Assembly (NCBI RefSeq): GCF_038051945.1
Contig: NZ_CP150302.1
Coordinates: forward strand, 124,001-188,000
Source of the DNA: Paenibacillus sp. FSL H3-0469
GTDB lineage: Bacteria > Bacillota > Bacilli > Paenibacillales > Paenibacillaceae
Length of the DNA stretch: 64,000 bases
Direction: 5' to 3'
The notes under the pieces were generated by a model. It saw nothing but the letters and a program-made list of their open reading frames with translations. It was not told the origin of the DNA and did no database searches. Position 1 is the first letter of the stretch, and the number at the start of each line of letters is the position of its first letter. Both the position numbers and the translations under genes were made by a program. This document shows positions 60,457 to 64,000 of this stretch, piece after piece.

Positions 60457-60712
60457 CTCCTGCATTGAGGAAGGGCCCCTTGCTCCGCAGTCCGTAACAT
60501 TGTAGAGATAATCCTGCAAGAAGTGCAACAATACTGCCCTATAGAACCCAATGATGCTGAAATCCTGCATAAAATACAACAAAGCCAGCACTTACTTGCT
60601 TAAAACACCGGAATTCTTGCAAATGATACAACAATACACCCTAGAATGTAACATTTTTAGAAGAATCCTGCAAAATGTGCAACAATGCAATCCATGCAAA
60701 CGGCCCGTGAGA
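60457..60712. repeat. Tandem array 3: five units of about 51-54 bp
   Basis: Unit starts near 60457, 60511, 60562, 60613 and 60665 (periods 54, 51, 51, 52). The conserved head is ATCCTGCAAxAAGTGCAACA-like (for example ATCCTGCAAGAAGTGCAACA at 60511), about 23 bases; the remaining 28 bases vary between units. The first unit is degenerate. Within 60713-60911 I see no convincing gene; an open frame at 60685-60879 starts inside the array and has no family features. Confidence 0.85.
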
Positions 60713-60911
60713 GGAAATGCTCAGAATGGGCGAGAGATAGGCGGAGAACCATCATGAAAAGAAGAAGTACTTCAGAACTTCTGCAAAGACCGGCTACAAA
60801 GTATGGCCAAAATGGTATACGGGCTGGATATATGTCACAAAAAGCGATGAGAGACGAGCATCCTTCACCCATGGGATGATTTTGTTCTATCTTTATTTTA
60901 TAGAGGATATA

Positions 60912-60929
60912 TTTCATATAAATATGAAA
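60912..60929. promoter_or_regulatory. 18-bp perfect palindrome upstream of the arabinanase promoter
   Basis: TTTCATAT, two A, ATATGAAA. It ends 27 bases before the -35 element at 60957, a typical activator-site distance. It is very AT-rich, so chance or a curved-DNA role is possible. Confidence 0.45.
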
Positions 60930-60956
60930 CAAAACTAACTAATATAAATAAAAGTA

Positions 60957-60985
60957 TTGACTAAATCTTATTTGCGCAGCAAAAT
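60957..60985 (+). promoter_or_regulatory. Promoter of the GH43 gene
   Basis: TTGACT at 60957-60962, 17 bases, CAAAAT at 60980-60985, then GGGAGG at 61001 before the ATG at 61017. Confidence 0.6.
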
Positions 60986-61016
60986 GTAAGGGTATACATA
61001 GGGAGGTTATGATGAG

Positions 61017-62453
61017 ATGAGAAAAAGATCCTTAACGGCATTGATATCCTTATCTCTGCTGTCGGCATGCGGTGGAGGGAATCCGGAAGGGCCGCCGGAG
61101 TTCGGGAATGTATCTGTACACGATCCCTCTGTGATTAAGGTGGAGGATACGTATTACGTGTTCGGTTCGCATCTGGCCTCGGCCAAATCCAAGGACCTGA
61201 TGTCGTGGACGCAGATTTCTTCCGGCGTGACGGACGATAATGTGCTGATACCGAATGTAACGGAGGAGCTTAGCGAGACGCTTAGCTGGGCCCAGTCGGA
61301 TACGCTGTGGGCACCGGATGTCATTCAATTGGCCGACGGTAAGTTCTACATGTATTACGATGCCTGTAAAGGCGATTCTCCGCTGTCAGCGCTAGGTATT
61401 GCCGTGGCCGATAAGATTGAAGGTCCATACAAGAATAAAGGCATTATTCTGAAGTCGGGAATGTCCGGCATCGGGGATGATGGAGAGGTCTACGATTCCA
61501 CGGAGAAGCCGAATGTGGTGGACCCTGATGTGTTTTGGGATAAGGACGGCAAGCTGTGGATGGTCTACGGCTCCTACTCCGGCGGCATCTTCATCCTGGA
61601 GCTTGACCCGGCTACGGGCTTCCCGCTGGAGGGCCAGGGCTACGGCAAGAAGCTGCTCGGAGGGAATCATGCGCGGATTGAAGGGCCGTATATGCTATAT
61701 AGCCCGGAGACCGACTATTACTACCTGTTCCTCTCCTACGGCGGGCTTGATGCGAATGGCGGTTATAATATCCGTGTCGCCCGCTCCAAGCATCCGGCTG
61801 GCCCGTTCGAGGACTCGGAAGGTAAGGCTATGCTGGACGCCCAGGGGACGCCTGGGGTATTGTTCGATGATCCGGCCTACGCACCTTACGGCGTGAAGCT
61901 GATGGGGAATCATGAATTTGTGAATACAGATGAAGAAGCCGCCGCCGGATCAGGTACAGGCTATGTCTCCCCGGGACATAATTCGGCGTACTATGATGAG
62001 AAGAGCGGGCAATATTATCTGATCTTCCACACCAGGTTCCCGGGTCTCGGAGAGCAGCATGAGGTTCGGGTTCACCAGATGTTCATGAATGAAGCGGGCT
62101 GGCCAGTTGTCGCACCCCACCGTTACGGCGGCGAGAGGATCGGCAAGTACACAGTCAAGGATGTGGCGGGTGCTTACAAGCTGGTGAACCACGGCAAGAA
62201 GATTACGGCTGAGCTTGCAGAGTCGCAGGTGGTAGAGCTGAACGCAGACGGTACGATTAGCGGGGCCGTAACAGGTACATGGGCCTTGAGCAATGATCAT
62301 ATGGCGAAGCTGACACTAGAAGGTGCGGAGTACAGCGGGGTATTCCTGCGGGAATGGAATGAAGCGACCTCAAGCGAGGTAATGACCTTCACGGCACTTT
62401 CAGCGGAAGGCGTTGCAGTCTGGGGAAGCCATGTATCACCGGAGGCCAAGTAA
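61017..62453 (+). CDS. GH43 arabinanase-type glycoside hydrolase, lipoprotein
   Basis: A 478-residue secreted enzyme. Lipobox LLSAC (Cys18) anchors it outside the membrane. The five-bladed GH43 domain carries the catalytic residues: base Asp36 in SVHDPSVIK, pKa-modulating Asp169 in VVDPDVFWD and acid Glu222 in RIEGPYMLY. The C-terminal 90 residues (GTWALSNDHMAKLTLEGAEY and after) form the small beta domain also found in B. subtilis Abn2-like endo-1,5-alpha-arabinanases. It likely cleaves arabinan or arabino-oligosaccharides. No transporter or other arabinan genes adjoin it. Confidence 0.9.
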   Translation: MRKRSLTALISLSLLSACGGGNPEGPPEFGNVSVHDPSVIKVEDTYYVFGSHLASAKSKDLMSWTQISSGVTDDNVLIPNVTEELSETLSWAQSDTLWAPDVIQLADGKFYMYYDACKGDSPLSALGIAVADKIEGPYKNKGIILKSGMSGIGDDGEVYDSTEKPNVVDPDVFWDKDGKLWMVYGSYSGGIFILELDPATGFPLEGQGYGKKLLGGNHARIEGPYMLYSPETDYYYLFLSYGGLDANGGYNIRVARSKHPAGPFEDSEGKAMLDAQGTPGVLFDDPAYAPYGVKLMGNHEFVNTDEEAAAGSGTGYVSPGHNSAYYDEKSGQYYLIFHTRFPGLGEQHEVRVHQMFMNEAGWPVVAPHRYGGERIGKYTVKDVAGAYKLVNHGKKITAELAESQVVELNADGTISGAVTGTWALSNDHMAKLTLEGAEYSGVFLREWNEATSSEVMTFTALSAEGVAVWGSHVSPEAK

Positions 62454-62506
62454 ACTAATCCTGCGAGCATTCAAGTCACAACCGGCTTCATACCCTTAAC
62501 CATTAC

Positions 62507-62545
62507 AAACAGCGGGTCTCCCTTAGAATGGGTGGTCCGCTGTTT
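62507..62545. terminator. Bidirectional terminator, GH43 / fabF
   Basis: AAACAGCGG and CCGCTGTTT stem between the convergent genes, with T/A-rich flanks. Confidence 0.8.
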
Positions 62546-62569
62546 GCTGTATATAGGAATTAGCTGCGA

Positions 62570-63808
62570 TTACGATTCATACTTGCGCAGAACGATTACA
62601 GCGTTATGGCCGCCGAAGCCAAAGGAATTGGAGATCCCGATCTTCAGGTCTGCTTGGCGGGCTACGTTAGGGACATAATCCAGGTCGCAGGATTCGCCCT
62701 GCTGCTCCAGATTAATCGTGGGCGGGATTAGTCCTTCTTGCAGGCTTTTGAGCAGAGCAATCGCTTCCAGACCGCCGGCTGCGCCAAGGGCATGTCCGGT
62801 CATCGATTTGTTAGCCGTGACCGGAATCTGGTAGGCCTGCTCTCCGAATAGCTTCTTAATCGCCAGGGTCTCCGAAAGGTCTCCGACCACCGTGCTGGTT
62901 GCGTGTGCGCTAATGACATCTACCTCCCCGGGACTGATGCCAGCCTCGCTAAGTGCCAGCTTCATTGCCTGGTAGGCTCCTATCCCCTCAGGATGAGTAG
63001 CCACCATATGATAAGCGTCGGAGCTTGCGCCATATCCGGTGACCTCGCCATAGATAACGGCATCTCTGCGCAGGGCATGGGAGAGGGACTCCAGGATCAC
63101 AATAGCTCCGCCCTCCGCGATGACAAACCCGTCCCTGTTCCGGTCAAAAGGCCGGCTGGCCCCCTGCGGGTCTCCGTTCCGGGTAGACAAGGCGGTCGCA
63201 TTGCCGAAGCTGGCCAGGGCAATCTCGGTCACCGCCGCTTCCGCACCTCCGGCGATGATCACATCGGCCCCGCCGTAACGGATCAGGCGGAAGGCTTCGC
63301 CAATGGCCGTGTTCCCGATGGAACAGGCGGTCACCGGCGATAGTGTAGGCCCTTGTGCCCCGAGCCTGATGCTGATCATCGCTGCCGCCATATTGGAGAT
63401 CAGCATCGGGATCAGGGTAGGACTTACCCGCTCCGGTCCCCTGGACCGCAGCAGCTCGCCCTGGTCCATTAACGTCTGGATACCGCCTACGCCGGAGCCC
63501 ACATAGACGCCCAGCCGTTCCCGGTCCAGCTCCTCCAGCCGGAGACCGGAGTGCGTCCAGGCCTCCTCTGCGGCGGCAAGCGCGAACTGGCTGAACCGGT
63601 CCATCCGCCGGGCCTCCTTGCGGCCGAATCTGGCATCCGGGTCGAAGGCCTGCACCGAGCCGGCAATCTTGGTTTTGAAATGGGTGGTATCAAAAGAATC
63701 AATCGGCGTAATCCCCGATTCTCCTGCCGCCAAACGGCTCCAAAACTGCTCCACAGTATTGCCAAGCGGGGAGATGACACCCATTCCTGTAATTACGACA
63801 CGTTCCAT
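62570..63808 (-). CDS. fabF: Beta-ketoacyl-ACP synthase II
   Basis: A 412-residue condensing enzyme that elongates acyl-ACP with malonyl-ACP. The catalytic triad is Cys162 in VTACSIGNTAIG, His in SAHATSTVVGD and His in KSMTGHALGAAGG. The nucleophile context ACSIGN departs from the usual ACATGT/ACASGT of housekeeping FabF. The ATG follows ACAGGAGGAA. It is monocistronic and divergent from an XRE regulator. It could be the housekeeping enzyme or a second, regulated copy; the unusual motif favours the latter slightly. Confidence 0.92.
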   Translation of the reverse strand: MERVVITGMGVISPLGNTVEQFWSRLAAGESGITPIDSFDTTHFKTKIAGSVQAFDPDARFGRKEARRMDRFSQFALAAAEEAWTHSGLRLEELDRERLGVYVGSGVGGIQTLMDQGELLRSRGPERVSPTLIPMLISNMAAAMISIRLGAQGPTLSPVTACSIGNTAIGEAFRLIRYGGADVIIAGGAEAAVTEIALASFGNATALSTRNGDPQGASRPFDRNRDGFVIAEGGAIVILESLSHALRRDAVIYGEVTGYGASSDAYHMVATHPEGIGAYQAMKLALSEAGISPGEVDVISAHATSTVVGDLSETLAIKKLFGEQAYQIPVTANKSMTGHALGAAGGLEAIALLKSLQEGLIPPTINLEQQGESCDLDYVPNVARQADLKIGISNSFGFGGHNAVIVLRKYES

Positions 63809-63863
63809 CTGCTATTCCTCCTGTTATTCTGATTAAGCTTATTTTTTCATGTTGCTTATCCTA

Positions 63864-63892
63864 TTACAAGTTGTAGTTTATACTAGTATAAT
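63864..63892 (+). promoter_or_regulatory. XRE-gene promoter overlapped by a palindrome
   Basis: TTACAA (63864-63869), 17 bases, TATAAT (63887-63892). The perfect 14-base palindrome TTATACTAGTATAA at 63878-63891 covers the -10 region, as expected for an autorepressor. It lies in the fabF/XRE divergent gap and could affect both genes. Confidence 0.55.
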
Positions 63893-63940
63893 TACTACTA
63901 CACTAACAGGCAGACGAACTGTATGACAGGAGGAAGCATG

Positions 63941-64000
63941 ATGTCCAATCAGAACAGGCTTCAAGCATTATCGGAATTCCTGAAAGCAAGACGCGCGGCC
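63941..64000 (+). CDS. XRE/MmyB-like transcriptional regulator, N-terminus only (cut by window edge)
   Basis: Twenty codons are visible before the window ends: an ATG after AGGAGGAAG, then NRLQALSEFLKARRAA. The LSEFLKARRA pattern is the usual opening of MmyB-like helix-turn-helix regulators (LGxFLRxRRAxLSPE). An ATG at 63938 is equally possible. Only a provisional call can be made from this length. Confidence 0.55.
   Translation, partial: MSNQNRLQALSEFLKARRAA

Noticed and set aside
60457-60712. CRISPR-like spacing of repeats and variable segments
   Set aside because: Repeat heads are only imperfectly conserved, there are no cas genes in the window, and two other arrays of the same period clearly are simple tandem repeats.
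60685-60879. 64-codon frame after array 3
   Set aside because: Starts inside the repeat, has a poor ribosome site and no recognisable features.

Overview
The window looks like chromosome of a Paenibacillus-type firmicute. It has moderate-to-high GC, strong AGGAGG-like ribosome binding sites and many TTG/GTG starts. Diagnostic Bacillales gene sets are present: a des-desKR cold-sensing locus, a Bacillus-type Fur, a TcyABC-like cystine importer, an SLH-domain protein and a YesM/YesN-type two-component pair. I assign the genus by recognition of gene families and intergenic style; no rRNA or tRNA is present to confirm it.

Layout. 1-7940: tail of an MMPL transporter, an ECF sigma/anti-sigma pair, a TPR protein, an aldo/keto reductase, a MerR-controlled gene for an Hsp33-like protein without its zinc domain, and small unknown genes including an HNH protein. 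8125-16202: carbohydrate ABC importer (binding protein plus two permeases) followed by histidine kinase, a second membrane-anchored binding protein and an AraC-type response regulator. 16268-17171: a 51-bp tandem array and the wreck of an MFS transporter. 17167-20252: des, desK and desR. 20412-30451: one long six-gene operon encoding a SWIM zinc-finger protein, two duplicated HEAT-like proteins, a MoxR AAA+ ATPase, a DUF5682 protein and a VWA protein. 30491-36533: asd, a small basic protein, rluF, a lipoprotein, an ABC exporter and a GNAT enzyme. 36622-41768: a TPP-riboswitch operon for pyrimidine uptake and thiamin salvage (ThiZXY-like importer, thiM, thiD, thiE). 41843-44171: TetR repressor and divergent drug-efflux MFS with paired operators. 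44357-46647: cystine-type importer. 46695-50732: second array, unknown secreted proteins, fur and an AIM24-family protein. 51190-57284: AraC regulator and a five-gene operon of two sugar isomerase/epimerases, two Gfo/Idh/MocA oxidoreductases and a kinase. 57340-64000: fabV, an HXXEE membrane protein, oppD, a third 51-bp-period array, a GH43 arabinanase, fabF and the start of an XRE regulator.

The strongest candidate for an undescribed system is the operon at 20563-30451. A MoxR ATPase and a VWA protein with intact MIDAS form a known chaperone-like pairing. Here they are joined to a DUF5682 protein whose N-terminus has the His/Glu/His pattern of ChaN/EreA/TraB-like enzymes, a SWIM protein, and two tandem HEAT-like paralogues that may be alternative target adaptors. 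Its relatives (E. coli yehLMPQ, from memory) have no established function.

A second theme is intergenic. Three arrays at 16312, 46695 and 60457 have unrelated unit sequences but nearly the same period (about 51-52 bp). A separate 59-bp dispersed repeat occurs at 4932 and 33911, where the second copy supplies the last codons of an ABC transporter gene.
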